Source of the DNA: Motacilla alba alba
Lineage: Eukaryota; Chordata; Aves; Passeriformes; Motacillidae
DNA: 64,000 nucleotides
Direction of reading: 5' to 3'
NCBI RefSeq assembly: GCF_015832195.1
Contig: NC_052027.1
Coordinates: 5,534,649 to 5,598,648, forward strand
The position numbers and the translations under genes are program-made. The first letter of the stretch is position 1. Each line of letters starts with the position of its first letter. Under the pieces are notes generated by a model. That model saw only the letters and a program-made list of their open reading frames with translations, was not told the origin of the DNA and searched no databases. Below are positions 25,750 to 38,620 of the stretch, one piece after another.

Positions 25750-26200
25750 AAAGTCCGGAGGAGGGCCACAAAGAGGATCTGAGTGCTGGAGCATCCCTGC
25801 AATGAAGACAAACTGAGAGAGCTGGGGTTGTTCAACCTGGAGAGGAGGAGACTCTAGAAAGATCTTAGAGCACCTTCCCGTGCCCAAAGGGGCTCCAAGA
25901 GAGCTGGAGAGGGACTGGGGACAAAGATAGAGGGGCAGGACAAAGGGAAATGGCCTTAAACTGAGAGATGGTGCTTTGAGATCAGATATAAAAAATAACT
26001 TGTTCCCAGTGAGGGTGGCAAGACCCTGGCACAGGATGCCCAGAGAAGCTGTGGCTGCCCCTGGATCCCTGGAAGTGCCCAAGGCCAAGTTGGACAGGGC
26101 TTGGAGCACCCTGGGATAGTGGCAGGTGTCCCTGCCCATGGCAGGGGGGTTGGAATGACATCCCTTCCAACCCAAGCCATTCTGGGATTGAGATTCTGGT
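25750..26200 (+). mobile_element. CR1 LINE 3'-end copy (about 450 bp), + strand
   Basis: This is the longest CR1 copy in the window. Signature blocks appear in the consensus order: GAGGGCCACAAAGAGGATCT, GAGAGCTGGGGTTGTTCAAC, CTGGAGAGGAGGAGACTC, CCCAGAGAAGCTGTGGCTGC, CCCTGGAAGTGCCCAAGGCC, GTGTCCCTGCCCATGGCAGG and CCCTTCCAACCCAAGCCATT, then an ATTCTGGGATTGAGATTCTG terminal repeat. It covers the end of the reverse-transcriptase ORF region and the 3' UTR, 5'-truncated, with no intact ORF. The 187-codon open frame on its minus strand is an antisense artefact. Confidence 0.96.
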
Positions 26201-29200
26201 GAGCCATGAAAGGCCTTGGAAGGGAAGCCAAGGCTGTCCTGGTTAATCAGCACTGCAATTACAGACTGTGGCTCAGCATGAAACACCCACTTGGAAATGT
26301 TTTTATGTAATCTCCCTTTTATGTAATTCCTCTTCAGCCACTAGTGTGTGTAAGTGCTTAAAAAGTAATTAACAAAAAGTAGATGCAATGCATGCATTAC
26401 ACTCGTTCTGCCTGCAATAATTTCCTTGGTTATAACCATTTCCATTGTTTTCTTTTGAAATATGGACTTTCAATTCACTTCTACAGCTTAGCCCAGATCA
26501 TGAATTTGTCTCTGTACTGTAGGTATTGGAAAACAAGGCATGTTTCTCAGGTGAGGAAATATATTCTAATAATGGGATTTTTTCCTTTTTGTGGCTCATC
26601 CAGGAGGAAATTTAAAAAAAAAAAAAAAAGTCACCATGTGAAGATATAAATGTGCAACTTTACTTTTATGCCCTCAAATTGTTGAATAGGTAATCTGCTT
26701 TGGATGTACTTGCTTATCTGATTTTGAGATTAAAAGGTATGAGACACTGCTGGACTTGTGTGCTTAGCATTAAACATTGCCATTGAATTTTGCACTATTT
26801 TAAGGCTCTGAATTAATTTTTATTTGTGAGTTGCCTCTTTGCATCTTTGGAATCCTACACCAAGGAACTGTGTTTAAGTTGCTGATACCCAGCAGAAAAT
26901 CTGAATTTAGAAAAAGTGCTACTGAAGCCAAGTGACAGCTTTTGGCTGTGTGAAATGTGGCTGGTTGTATAACTGAATATGTGCTGGCTATTTGTTTGTT
27001 TTCACCATGCTTAGTTTCAAGTGTTATGAGGGCATACATTTGAGGCTTGTTCTGACATTTTTTTACAATTTAATGTGGGAGTTTTAAATCCTCATAAGCT
27101 TTTTCCAGTTCTCATTGAAGTTAACAAGTCTAGGAGAGCTGTTTTTCCAGATAGATATTTTCCTTGACCATAGTGCAAAATCACTTGTAAAGCAAGGGAA
27201 TATGGTTAACAGGGACACCTACAATTCCATGTGTTGTTCTGTACAGAACTGGGGTGAGATAGAAGAAGCAGCCTGTGATTTACATGTGTCTCCTGTTAAT
27301 TTTAATGTGCCTGACTCCCCATGGTTGCCTTGAGCATCTCAACCTTGATTAATCTAAAGTTAAGTTCCTTTATGCTGGCTTATCTGTGATTGTTTTAGGC
27401 TCACTCCATCTGTTTCTTAATGTAGCTCTATAACTCCTTTCACAGTTCAGATTTGCTGATTATATCACTTTGGGATTGTGGCTGAAACATTCACTTCTGG
27501 TTTTATTGCAAGATACTTTGATAAACTTGTGAAAAGTGGATGGGAGATTATTATCGAATAATTATTTCTCTGAAGGTGATTCCCTTCTTAATACAGAAAA
27601 TAGGTGGAAAAAGTTTAGTAAAGATGAAGATGATAGGTTAAATTATTAAGAAGACTGAAGTGACATCACTGATTTTTACTTGTCAAAGATTCAGGCCTAT
27701 CTTTTCCCCTTTGCTGTAAAGAAAAAATGTTAAGTTGCATTTTATGATTTTGCAAGTAGGAAGACAGTCCAAAAAATATGTAGAACCCCTTTGTCAACTC
27801 CTGAGTCATCCGATTTTGCAATAATCCAGTTCTTAGCTTAGCATCCTATATGTGGGGTTGTTATTACTGGACATTAATTTTTAAGCTGGTGCCTTTTTTT
27901 TTTTACTTTAAATTCCTTTATATAAACCTTGCAGAAGATAAAGATCATTCTCTGTCTTTCAGCAGTCCTGTCCAGAGCTGAATATCTTTAATATATAATG
28001 CCAGCCTTTGCAAGAGGCATCTCTGGAACAAAAATGCTCCCTGATGTTGAAGTGCAGCAAGTCCTGCTGGTTACCACTGGGAGAAGCCTGAGCTGCTGGG
28101 TGGGCAGGGAATGCTGCAGGCTGAGTTTAGCAAGGTGGGAGGAGAATTTCCTAATTCTGCTTGAACTGTGTTCATCTGGAGCTTGGTATGTCCCAGGAAC
28201 AAGCTCTTCCCCCTCTGGTTGAGCACCAGAGGCTGGATGAAGCAAGAGGAAGAGGACACATAAGCTCTGCTTAAGCTTGTTCCACATGTGGACAAGATCA
28301 CAGGCATTAATTTCTCTTCCAACCTTCTGACTGGGATCTGATCCTCCAAAGGATAGGAAAGAGCAAGGATTTAATTGTATTAAAATAAAAGGAGAAGTAA
28401 TCAAATTCACAAATCACTTGTCCAGTGCCACGTTCCTGATTGATGCTATGTGGTAACTGCTGAGATCAGACAGTTCTGTAATCAGTGATGCTGATAAAGG
28501 AACACATGACTCAGGCACCAACTATTTTGTGATTTAATTTGGAAAAGAGTTGCACAGATATATTAAAGAAATGTAAGCTGTGCTTTACTGGAAGAAGGCA
28601 ACTGCACTAAGATTTGGACCTGTCTTGATCTGATCTGTTTTCTCCAGCAGCAGCCAGAGGCAGGTAAAGAGGAGCACAAGAAGAGGACAAGTGTCTGAGG
28701 ATGCCTCCTAGTGATCTTTGATACTCTTGTATTTACAAGTCTTTGGTTGTTTTCTTTCCAGGAATTTGTTGCTGTATATTCTCAACTCCTTAAGCTTTTG
28801 ACATAAGCAATATCCTGTGGCAGCATTTCTAACTATAGCTGTATGCTGTATCTGAAAATAACAGTAAAAGGACCCCTTTTGTATTTTCACTGTCTCATTT
28901 CAACAATTAAGGACTAAGAAATAAAACTACCTGGAGGCAGGTACAAAATGATTGCACCTGGTTCCCTTTTTCCCTTGCTAGTTGCAGGCTTGGCTCTGAA
29001 TCCTTCTTTTGTTTCCTCTGCTAAGATGGAAAGTTGTGGTTTATTTAGAATATTCTGTATACAAAGCTTGTCCAGTGTCTTTATCACTCTTCTAAGTACC
29101 TTTCTGAGTTTTACTAGTTCTGCTTTGGTTTACTACATGTTAAAAGTGAGCTGATTTTTATGTGGTAGTAATTTGGAACCTAATGAGGACAGCAATTCAC

Positions 29201-32200
29201 GTTTTTGATGACTACAATGTTACAGTAAAAGAACGTGTTTTAATTATTTGGAGATTGCAGATGTGTATATGCAGTTCAGTACCCATGACAATGCATTTTT
29301 ATACTTTAATTAAGCTTCTTGAAGTACAGAATCCCTTTTTAAAAGTTTCCATTGTCTCACTAAGAAATGCAGCCTGACCTAGATAGTAGCTTCTGTAGCA
29401 TTTTATTCTGTTCTGCATGGGGAGTAGAAGTCAAGGATGTTTCTCAGGTGACAAAAAGGAAGATCCCAAGTCTTTCTAGAGCACAAGAATAACTGTTCTT
29501 CATCTCTCTTCTCCCATGTGATGGGCACTTTCACTTAGTACTTTGATACTCCAAATAAACATAGTATTTGTATTTCTAAGGCTATTTCTAAAGAGGAAAT
29601 AAAGATAGGTTCTGGTGACTTTCTGTTTCAGAAAATAAATTTCACTGATGGACCTCAAATATTATTCACATCAAGATTTCAGATCTTAGTGGGACTTTGG
29701 GTTTTGGTGGTTTGATTTTGGCGTTTTCCTTGCCTGAATTATAAAGTAACTCTCTGTTTGGAACAAGGCACATTCTAGCTGGACTTAGGAGAAAGTCAAA
29801 CCAGAGGAAGAGAGAAGGAACATCTCAAGATGCCTCCAAACTGATAATGCATACATTTTTAACTGGCTGTTATAAAACAGAAAGTCTTGTACAGAAAGTG
29901 ATCAAATCAGCAGCTCTGTTCAGTCAGGCCTTGTTGTGGATATTTGTGATTGTGCCATTTAACAGCATTGGCTCTGGTAATTTGCCAGGCCACACACCAC
30001 AGCACACCATCCAGTGTGACTTACTCTTTGAACAGCTCATCTGGCAGCAGCTCACGCTGTGGATTGTGCCCTGCACCAGCTCCATTGCATCATGTATCCA
30101 TGATATCCATATATCCATCATATATATCCATATATCCACTGGAGAGTGGATAGAGAGAGTGGATATATGGAGATATATATCCTCCCTCTTTTGAGGAATA
30201 TTGCAGTTAGTTCAAGTCATTTAAACTGGTCTGACCTTTTTGCCTTTTAACACACCATAAAGGATGATGAGTCTGTGCACAGAGGCACCCCAGGGCAGAA
30301 CATGTTGTTGGAATTACAGGGACACCTTGCTACCTCCTGTGTCACATGCTTCAACAATGCTGCATTATTTTTCAGAAAGCTGATTATTGCTTAGCAAAAA
30401 TCTAATTGAAACTTCAGACAGTGAAAACATTAGAGAAAGTGTATGATGTGCCTCTGAGAAATTAATCTGAAGTGCAGAGGAAAATTCAGCAAATATTGGA
30501 TCAATTTTTATAGACTTTGCTGTTGTGGAGGAGCTACTTGCAGTCATGCTGCTGTATAAACTGCCTTGGATGAGTGGGTTTGGAGGGTGTCTGTAACTTA
30601 CCATGCTAATATGGAGCAGTCAATAGGAATTCCCTGAGTATTTAATGACCAGTGTGCACTGCTTGTGCCTGAAGAGGGGTGGTGTGGGTGCCTCTTGGTT
30701 CTGCTGGATTAATATCCCCCAAATCAGGCCCAAACATGCAGCTGCCCTTAGTTCTGGGTGCACAAAGAGGAATTTAAAGGCAATCTGAAATACTGTGCTC
30801 TCTTCTGGCACACAAGAACTGATGTGTGGTTTTTTTTCAGTCTTGCAATACATGGTTGTGTAGGTAGTTGTCTTCCCTGGGTTGTTCTGAAGTCTGCTCT
30901 GCTCATCCAGAGCAGAAGCTCAGATCACATTGAAGCTCAGATATTTAAAAGAGGTCAGAACAAATTTATTCCAAATACCCATGATCTGGTAGAAAAGTTA
31001 TCCTGACTTGTTTGCACCAAAAATACAATTTTTCTATCAACTACTTGCTGCATTATGTCCCCAAAACAGTTCTAAAGGCTTTTGTCCTTATTCTCAAGTA
31101 CACTTCAGGATGGTGCTTTCAACCTTTTATTTTCCTTCTCTATATTCTTTTCCCTTATTATCATAAATAAGGATTATTTTAGGAGCTGGTTGTGGTTCTT
31201 ATCAGTGGAAGAACATGCCTGCATGGCTGCTCTGCCTGGATCATGAAGTGGGATTAATTAACTCTGCATTAACCTGGGGGAGGGGATGTGGCTTCTGGGC
31301 AGGACCTGACTGAGGCCTGGCCAGGTGGGAGCAGGGGCACAGGAAGCAGGGGATGGTTTGCAGCTTCCTAAATACATCTCAAGTTGATCCCAGACCAGGG
31401 GATGATGGATAATTGTGATGGATGTGATTGTGCCAGGGCTCAGTGTGTGTCCTGCAGGTGAGGAAACCTTCCCAAAACAAAACAGGCTTGGTGTGAGACT
31501 TCTCCCTGAAATTCAGTGAAATGGAGGTTCCTGAGATCACACTGCTGCCTGCCATGGTATTTTGGAATTTGAAGGAGGCTGTGTGTATGGAATTGGAATA
31601 TTTCTGTTCCCAAAACATGCACTACTTGGAGCTGGTCAAAGGAATGAAGGAGAGTCTCTGGGGACTGTTTCCACTGTGGTACTCTGATGTGTAATTTGCC
31701 ACTCATCATTTCATCTCATTCCATTAATGAGCTCTGATCCCTTAATTTTTATTTTTGTGTCAATGCTGCAGAGAATTGTGACAAAGTCCCACAGCAGGGA
31801 TGTTCCTGGTGGTCCATTCTGGGGGGTATCTTTGGTATTGGAAAGCACCAGAGCTCTCCCTGCTCCTGGCCTGCCTGTTGTTCATGCCCCAAGGAAGGGC
31901 CAGACCTGGAGTCTGCTCAGGTAGCAGAGGATTATTGCTGAATTGTTTTCAAACCAGCAAAAGCCAATAAATTCCAGTCCTGTTCTAGATCCTGAATTTG
32001 CTGTAACAGGAAGGACTGAAAACTCTAGGTGGCTGTTTCAGCACACCAGAGACTGGACCTACAAAGCTTTGACTTTGCAAAAATGCGGTATTTGGGACTC
32101 TGAGCATGCCACTAAAGGAGATGCATTTCAAAAAGGCTTCCCTCCAGTGCCAGCCAGGTACTGCCCTCTCACCTGCCATCAAGAATGGGGCTCCACAAGC

Positions 32201-35200
32201 AACAGTGGGACGTGGTGTTTGCTCTCAGTGAGATTTGCATTGCTCGGGAACCTCTTGAACACAGACCAAAAATTAGCTTTGGGCAAAATCCTCAGTCTGC
32301 TTTTCCTACCTAGCAGTTGGGATGCCTCAGACAGAAAAATCTGACTTGTGTTTTAGAGGTTCATCAGAGTTCCTTTCCTTCCAGGGCAACAGGGTGCATT
32401 GCCAGTGAATTATAAACCTTGACCTGTTTTAGAGTAGTGCAAGACATTCAAAATTGCATTGTATCAGTATGTCTTCACCTGACTGCAAGCTTTCCTGCTT
32501 TGCTGTTTGTTGATTCAACCTCTTTAAACTTCTCACTTTCAGACTTTCAAAGTTCCATCCCAAAGAGGCAGAATGATATTCTGCATCATTTTTATAAAGT
32601 TAAATCATATCGTTTGGCTTTAAGTAGAAAAAATAACCCTGCTCTCCTCTCCAAAGAGATTTTTATATCCCTTTTCCACATTGAATTGCACTGTCCTCTA
32701 GTGGGTGTTTGAAGCAAAGGGTTTTGTGTCTAAATCTTTCATACTGCTCAGATACAGAAAGCTTAATCTTTATTTTCAAATGAACCATAAATGTTCTCTG
32801 ATATAAAAAGATAGAGGATTAGAGTAATATTTCAAAACCAAATAAGAAAAAGTTACATTTGACCTGTGGTCCAAGCTGTAATAATACAGAGACATATAAA
32901 AATGTTTGCATCTGACTTATCTGTGGGAGCAGAAGGATAAAGAGTGAAGACACAACTGTGGGCATTTTATTACTTTGTATTGAGAATTGGATATAATCTA
33001 CTTCTTTCACATTGAAACAAGTTTGGTAAACTATGAATGAATGAATATTAAACACCAGTGGACTAGTAGGAAGGATTAAATGCACTACATCAGACTCAAA
33101 GTGAAGAACTATGTATCCCAGTGGTTTGTTTTTTTTTTCTTAATGTTGCTATCTACCTCTTAAAAGGCAATGCCCTTCTTTTAAATGGGATTCCCTGGGA
33201 TTTGAGGTGTAAAACATCTCTGAAAATCAGAATGGGAATATGAAAGTTTTACATGACAGTGATTGTCAGGCTTCTGGGTGTTTGCAGTACTGGATGTCTG
33301 GCTCCAGCTGCAGGTGTCAGCACCTTTACTCTCCCTTCCTGGGCTGGGAATACATCTGGATCTTCAATGCTTGTGTCCAGCACCCAGAAGTGTGAGCATC
33401 TCCCAGTCTGGGACATGTTTGAGTGGTCTGAGATATCATCCTTCCACTGGTGTTTGTTCTGCTGAAGGGACAAGGGAAGAAACAAATGCCTGGCAGTGAG
33501 CTGCCAGCTTGTTTTTCTTACTTATTTCCTGGCAGTTTAATGACTTCATTTGGTAAAAGAATGTGCTTTTGTCAACACAAAATATGACTCTGCTGACCAG
33601 AAAGACTGGGAGACACAATGCATGTTTTAACCTCAAGAAATGCTAGGAGCCTCCAGGCAGGACCATGTTTGCCAGCTGTACCGTGCAAAGCCACTGTCCC
33701 CCACACAGATGTGCCCTGTGGCATCCTGGAGAAGGAAACTTGACTGGTACAATCTGCTTCATACTGTCTGGGTACACTTCCAGCTGATGAAAGAGTTAGG
33801 AGGGGTCAAGAAATTAATTCAGTTTGCTTGAAATGAAAGGTGGGTTTTTTTTCAGGCTTCAACAGACAAACCATGAGCACGTTCTTTGCTCGTGCAGCTT
33901 TAAATGTGCTGCAGATGTAGTTTTACTGACAGTTGCTGAATAGCTTGTTTTCATCTAAAATACATGGATTGAACTTCAAAGTCACAAATTCCAGCAAGGT
34001 CAAAGATTATATTGGTAAATATCATATTTTGTAATATTAATAGTTCACTCTGGGAATGCTCGTGCATCTGTGGGAAGAGATGTGTACAAAGTCTCAGGGC
34101 ATGCAGGGGATACTGTGAGTAACTGGAAACTCTTGCAGGTCTTTGATGTCAGCAGATGGGATCATGTGGGGAGGATTGAGAAAAAGTTCTCAAAAATACA
34201 TGAGCAGAAATTAGGCACAGGAGAGGGGATGTTTATGGTTTGGGAGGGAGGAGGAAAGCAGGACAACTTCTTTATGGGGCTGCCCATGTTTGGGTTGTCT
34301 CTCAATGTCGATGAAACCTGCAACTGTGTTTGGATGTCTGCTTTATGTGAGGTTCAGAGTTTGCCTTGTAGGAAGGACCTGTTGGTGCTGCAGCACATTG
34401 TAATCCTACACCTGCTGTAGTTGTTCTGTGGTGACAGCAAAAATGAGAAATAGGAACAACAGCTTGCCAGTGTGAAGCTTTTGTCCTCTCCGTTTCTGCA
34501 TGCAGGGCTGGTGTGGTTGCTGAGGCTCAGAAGGTCAGCAGGCAGCCAGACATCCCCAGTATGGATTTATGGCTGTGGAAAGGTGGAATGCTTTGTGGTG
34601 CTGCCTCTATTCCTCCTTAAGTATGTGCTGATCACACCTCAGCCTGCATTATGTTAAGGCTGGGAACATTTTTAGAGAAAATAATAATCATAAGAGAATG
34701 TAGTAAATGCACACACACTCCATCTGACTTTAGAAATCAGACAGCTGTGCTAAAGCTGCTTCTGCTCTGCCTCAAATGCTGCAGGTTTTGTGGAACCTGG
34801 GAGCCCTGTGGATCATGCTGGTGATTCAATACAACTCTAGCAGTAATCTCCTAACACCAATACTGTGGCTAGTACACAGTTACATTTATTTGCAGTGTGG
34901 GGCTTTTGTTGGTGCCAAACATTCAAGGCAGAATTGCAGGCTTTGTCAAGGCTGACTTTACCAAAAAGTGACTGGAAATTAAAAATATTAATTTAGCAAC
35001 AAAGTGACATGGATTTTACATAGATATAGCTATCCATAAATATATCTACTTTCATCTATAGAGAAAATACTCTCTGAGTCTGCATAGCTGTTCATAGAGC
35101 ACTTAGGAGCTGTGGGATTAATGGCTATTCCAGTATTTGCAAAGATTTAACACCAAATCTAACATGGAGACACTGATAGTGCAGCCCTCAGTTTCCATTC

Positions 35201-36705
35201 CTTTGGCTTCCCAGCATTGGTGCTGAGGCCTGGGAGACTGTGGGGTTTTACCAACACTGCTGCTGATGTTTCCATGCCATTGTGGGTTCCCTTATTTCTC
35301 CAGAGGAATCCATAATCAGTTGCAAGTGCATTTTGTGGGGATTTCACATCTGTCAGTTGTTTTGCTGCATTAAAAAGGCTTGACCCATGTATATGCTACT
35401 ACCTTTTGTTTCCTTAGTAATGTTGCTGGAATACAAAAAACATTTATAAGGCATCCTGGTAGGTAAAAATTAGAATAATGGTGCTATTTAGTAATCTGTC
35501 TTGTATGCAGGCAGTTTGCCCTCTCCTTGGTATGTCTAATAGTCAGTAGGCATTAGATGCTGAGCATGTGGATATATAATGGTTCTGATATGCTACAGGA
35601 GGTTTATTTTTCTCACAGACTTAAGTAATACAGCGACAGTGCATTCTCTGTGCACATGAAACACTGAAAACCTCTTCATCCATCCACTGTGTCTGAATGC
35701 TAAAGTTCTTTCAGCTGGAAATGCAGGATCTAGTCAGGCTGCAGAAGCATATATAAACAATGTTCACAGATTTCAGTAGAGTTAAAGTGAATCTCAGCAT
35801 CATTGGAACTGATCTTCTGGCTTATTTGGAAGATTACGATAAAACCCAAGATCGAATTCCCTACCTGATTCAGTTTCTTATTGATTGAATCCTTTTAGAC
35901 TCCTCTCTAATTTAACAGTGTATTTTTATTAAAGCCAAGCGCACAAACATCAATTATCCAAGCTGCATCTCATTTCCTTCTTTTCTTTTTTTTTTTTTCC
36001 TCTTGCTGCCAATGGATTAGAAGACATGATTAGAATTCAGCTTGAAAGCTGAAAAGCAGATCCCTAAATGAAAAAGTCTGCGCTAGGAATTAAAATATCT
36101 GTAGTGGGCATAAAATCCTCCTCCTTATCTCTACTAATGTAAACACGCTTGGTTAAGTTGATCTGTCACATGTCTGCTGCAATGTCCCTGAATTAGGAGG
36201 ATGCATTAGGAAGGGTGGAGTGCTGTCTGTGGCGTGTCCCACTGTTGGAATCCATCACCAGGGTGTTTTAACACCAAAGTGTTTTGCATAGAGAGATCTC
36301 TGCCATAAGGGTCAATGGGATAAGAGTTGGAAGGGCTCTGGTTTTCCTCTTAGGTTTTACTTGGTAGTGCCAGGAATGTTTGTGTGTGCACAAGCAATGG
36401 GAATAAGGCAGAGGAAGGGTCTTTTATGGTTTTACTCTTGGGAGCTTCTGCAGAGTTAAGGATTTTGTAACACAAAGGTAAAATAAATGACTGCAATGGC
36501 ATCACCAACTGAAAACCCTAAAAACCCTTAACTACTAAATGCATGCATTTAACATGAGTATTAGGAAGAGTTATAAAATCAATTAAATTGTATGTTCTTG
36601 TTTGAGTGGGTTATAAATTTCCTTCTGGTGCCTGCGCTCTGCCTGGGATGAGGAAGCCATGCCATGAGCCATACACAGGCTCCATGAACTCAAAATGCCC
36701 TGGAT
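26201..36705. other. Intronic segment, mostly unique sequence
   Basis: Recognised items are a poly(A) run at 26614-26629 and the palindromic microsatellite at 30.12 kb. No exon, RNA gene or clear interspersed repeat was seen. Open frames up to 140 codons (for example 27988-28410 minus, 31943-32344 plus) lack any recognisable motif. Confidence 0.5.
30099..30181. repeat. ATATCC-type degenerate microsatellite forming a long imperfect palindrome
   Basis: Irregular ATATCCAT units on the left are mirrored by ATGGATAT-type units on the right. The arms at 30121-30140 and 30158-30180 pair (TATATCCATATATCCACT against AGTGGATATATGG...), with a loop made of GAGAGTGGATAGAGAG. It is simple-sequence DNA able to form a hairpin of roughly 18 bp. 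Confidence 0.85.
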
Positions 36706-36755
36706 CATCTTTTGAGCAACCTGGTCTAGTGACAGGTGTCCCTGTCTTATGGGAA
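36706..36755 (+). mobile_element. Short CR1 3'-tail fragment, + strand
   Basis: The text TTTGAGCAACCTGGTCTAGT followed by GACAGGTGTCCCTGTC is the diagnostic block of the CR1 3' UTR. Flanking sequence no longer matches CR1 by eye, so only about 50 bp survive. Confidence 0.65.
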
Positions 36756-37996
36756 GTAAAGCATTTGTTGGGATGTAGTGTTTTCCTGTTGTACTGTGGA
36801 TGGCAGTGTTACTACCAGTGCTGAACTGTGTGTGAGTGCACATCACAGGAGTGAATTGTCACATTTTGTCTGTGGAGAGATGCAAAACCTGATCGTGCAG
36901 AGCTATAAACGTGGGTGGCCTCAGGGAATTTTCCTGGTGCTGGTATGAGCCTGGCTAGCTGCAGCTGGGCAGAGTGAATCCCTTCCTGTGGTGCAGTGAG
37001 TTGAGCAAAATTGCAGCTGACATCCTGCACCAGTGCAATGCAGTGATATTTCATTCCTTCACACCTAATCCCTTCTTTATCCTCTCAGCTTTTGAGTCAA
37101 CACAATTCTGGCAAAGCTTGTTTGTGACACCCAGTGAAGCTTCTTGTGGAGCACCCCAAATGTTGTGGGTTAGCCCCAGGGTGGAGTGAGGAGCAGCAGG
37201 GCTGCATCCCTGTGGTGTCCTCAGGGTGATAAGGCATGGTTGGGAGCCTGGAAAATGGGCTTGGGTTAATGTTCTGCTGCCTCACCAAGTGGAAAGAAAT
37301 CATATTATTATCTTTTATGCATTAATGTCCTGTATGTTGTGAAGGGCAATTTAATTGTGAAACGGGTGGAGAAATTGCAGTTTCCAGAAACTGATGAATA
37401 GCAGTTTTTTGAGGTTATCAGTTAACCTGTTGTAATGAATGCTCTTCATTACATGCCTCTCCTTGTTAATTAGAAGGGATTTTTACTCCTCTTTATCAAG
37501 TCAGGGCAAGTTTATTACCTTTTCCTCTGTCGTGCTTGTGATAAAGTGAAGATCCAGATTGTTTTGTGAAGTGTCCACATGAATATTTCATTGCATGTAC
37601 ATCACATTCATGCCCTGTGTTCTCTGAGCTCCAACCTCTGATCATTATTCAATAAATTTTAAAAATAATCAAACTATAGATTGTTTAAGGTCTTTCTATT
37701 TATAGGTAGAAATTCCTTTCTTTTTTTTTTTTTTGTAAATACTTTAATTATGACATTAATTACCATGCCAGTTTAGACCAAGACAATTAATCACTGCTGT
37801 ACACTGGAGCAATAATAGACTCAGACTCAAGTTCTCTGAGTGCAGAGGTGAAGCTTGTACCTTCCATAAATCAGAATCTGCCTGACAGAGAGGAATTGGT
37901 ATCCTGGTTTGGATCTTTTACCTGTGTTTATTTAAAAAACAAAGTCAAAACATAAACACACCTCCACTCAATTCCTCCTTGGTTTCTTTCCTACAG
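36756..37996. other. Intron sequence before the penultimate exon
   Basis: Nothing was recognised apart from an AT-rich interval with a T run around 37721-37734. The final 25 nt form the pyrimidine-rich acceptor tract of the next exon. Confidence 0.6.
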
Positions 37997-38117
37997 GTTG
38001 AAGCAATCCTTGTGAACATATTTGGTGGGATTGTGAACTGTGCCATCATAGCCAATGGTATCACCAAAGCCTGCCAAGAGCTCGAGCTCAAAGTTCCTCT
38101 GGTGGTCAGACTGGAAG
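37997..38117 (+). CDS. SUCLG2: SUCLG2 penultimate coding exon
   Basis: This exon continues the previous one without a gap: Lys at 1291 joins Val-Glu-Ala-Ile-Leu at 37997. It encodes the core of the C-terminal ligase domain, including [10 protein letters not shown] and the strand VPLVVRLEG. From family knowledge, the Gly-Ile-Val of this loop (codons 38027-38035) binds substrate at the interface with the alpha subunit. The acceptor is strong, with a pyrimidine-rich tract ending in CAG at 37994-37996. The donor at 38118 is a near-consensus gtgagt. The exon is 121 nt long and ends in phase 1, splitting a Gly codon completed by GA of the next exon. The text matches the GTP-specific subunit closely ([15 protein letters not shown]). 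If the exon were not spliced, the frame would stay open to a stop at 38480-38482; that read-through is treated separately as a finding. Confidence 0.97.
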
Positions 38118-38614
38118 GTGAGTGCTGCTGGATTCAGCCAAAATCATCCCTCAGCTTCTCAGTAATTCACTCAGAATTTCTTCTTCTCCTAAACATATTA
38201 CTCCTACACAATAAGAAAATGTCCAATTCTTCAGCCACAGTACAACCTGAAATCAATAAACTCATATTTCTGCATTTATGGACCCTGATGGTACTGGAAG
38301 CAATGAAATTTTGCAATGGAAGCGTTATGAGTTTGCCTGTAAGATTTGCAATGCAAATAGGAGTTATTTTGATGCAAGTTTATGTTTACTGGGAGGTATT
38401 TCTTTTTCTTTTTTTTTTTAGTGAATGCAATTCCGTTATTACTAAACCTGCAGCAAAATATAATTTTTTCAATACATATTAAAATATATTTTTTTAATAT
38501 TTTTTTTAATTTACACCAGAGTCAATTAAAAGAAGGATGTTAGAAACAATATTTTTGAGAGAGAAATTACCGTAACATGTTCCTCTGCCTAAGCCCCCAA
38601 TCCAGCTAAAATCC

Positions 38615-38620
38615 AATAAA
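38615..38620 (+). terminator. Intronic AATAAA downstream of the penultimate exon
   Basis: An AATAAA hexamer lies about 130 nt after the stop (38480-38482) that would end a read-through of the penultimate exon. On its own it is a common hexamer; its interest lies in the combination with the open frame. Confidence 0.3.

Larger units (their letters stand above)
1292..37996 (+). other. Large SUCLG2 intron (about 36.7 kb)
   Basis: The intron is defined by the donor GT at 1292 and the acceptor AG at 37995-37996, and the protein reads straight across it. It is AT-rich and holds the CR1 fragments, tandem duplications and low-complexity tracts listed separately. No second gene, nested gene or RNA gene was recognised on either strand. 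Open frames inside are short (at most 187 codons); the longest is the antisense of a CR1 copy. Confidence 0.93.

Noticed and set aside
25723..26286. 187-codon open frame on the minus strand, the longest in the window
   Set aside because: It is the antisense of a CR1 3' end; the words match CR1 UTR on the + strand, so no protein is implied.
16263..34140. Similar words GTGAGTAACTGGAACTCC / GTGAGTAACTGGAAACTC near 16.27 and 34.11 kb
   Set aside because: Similarity is limited to about 28 nt with no matching flanks; too little to call a repeat family.
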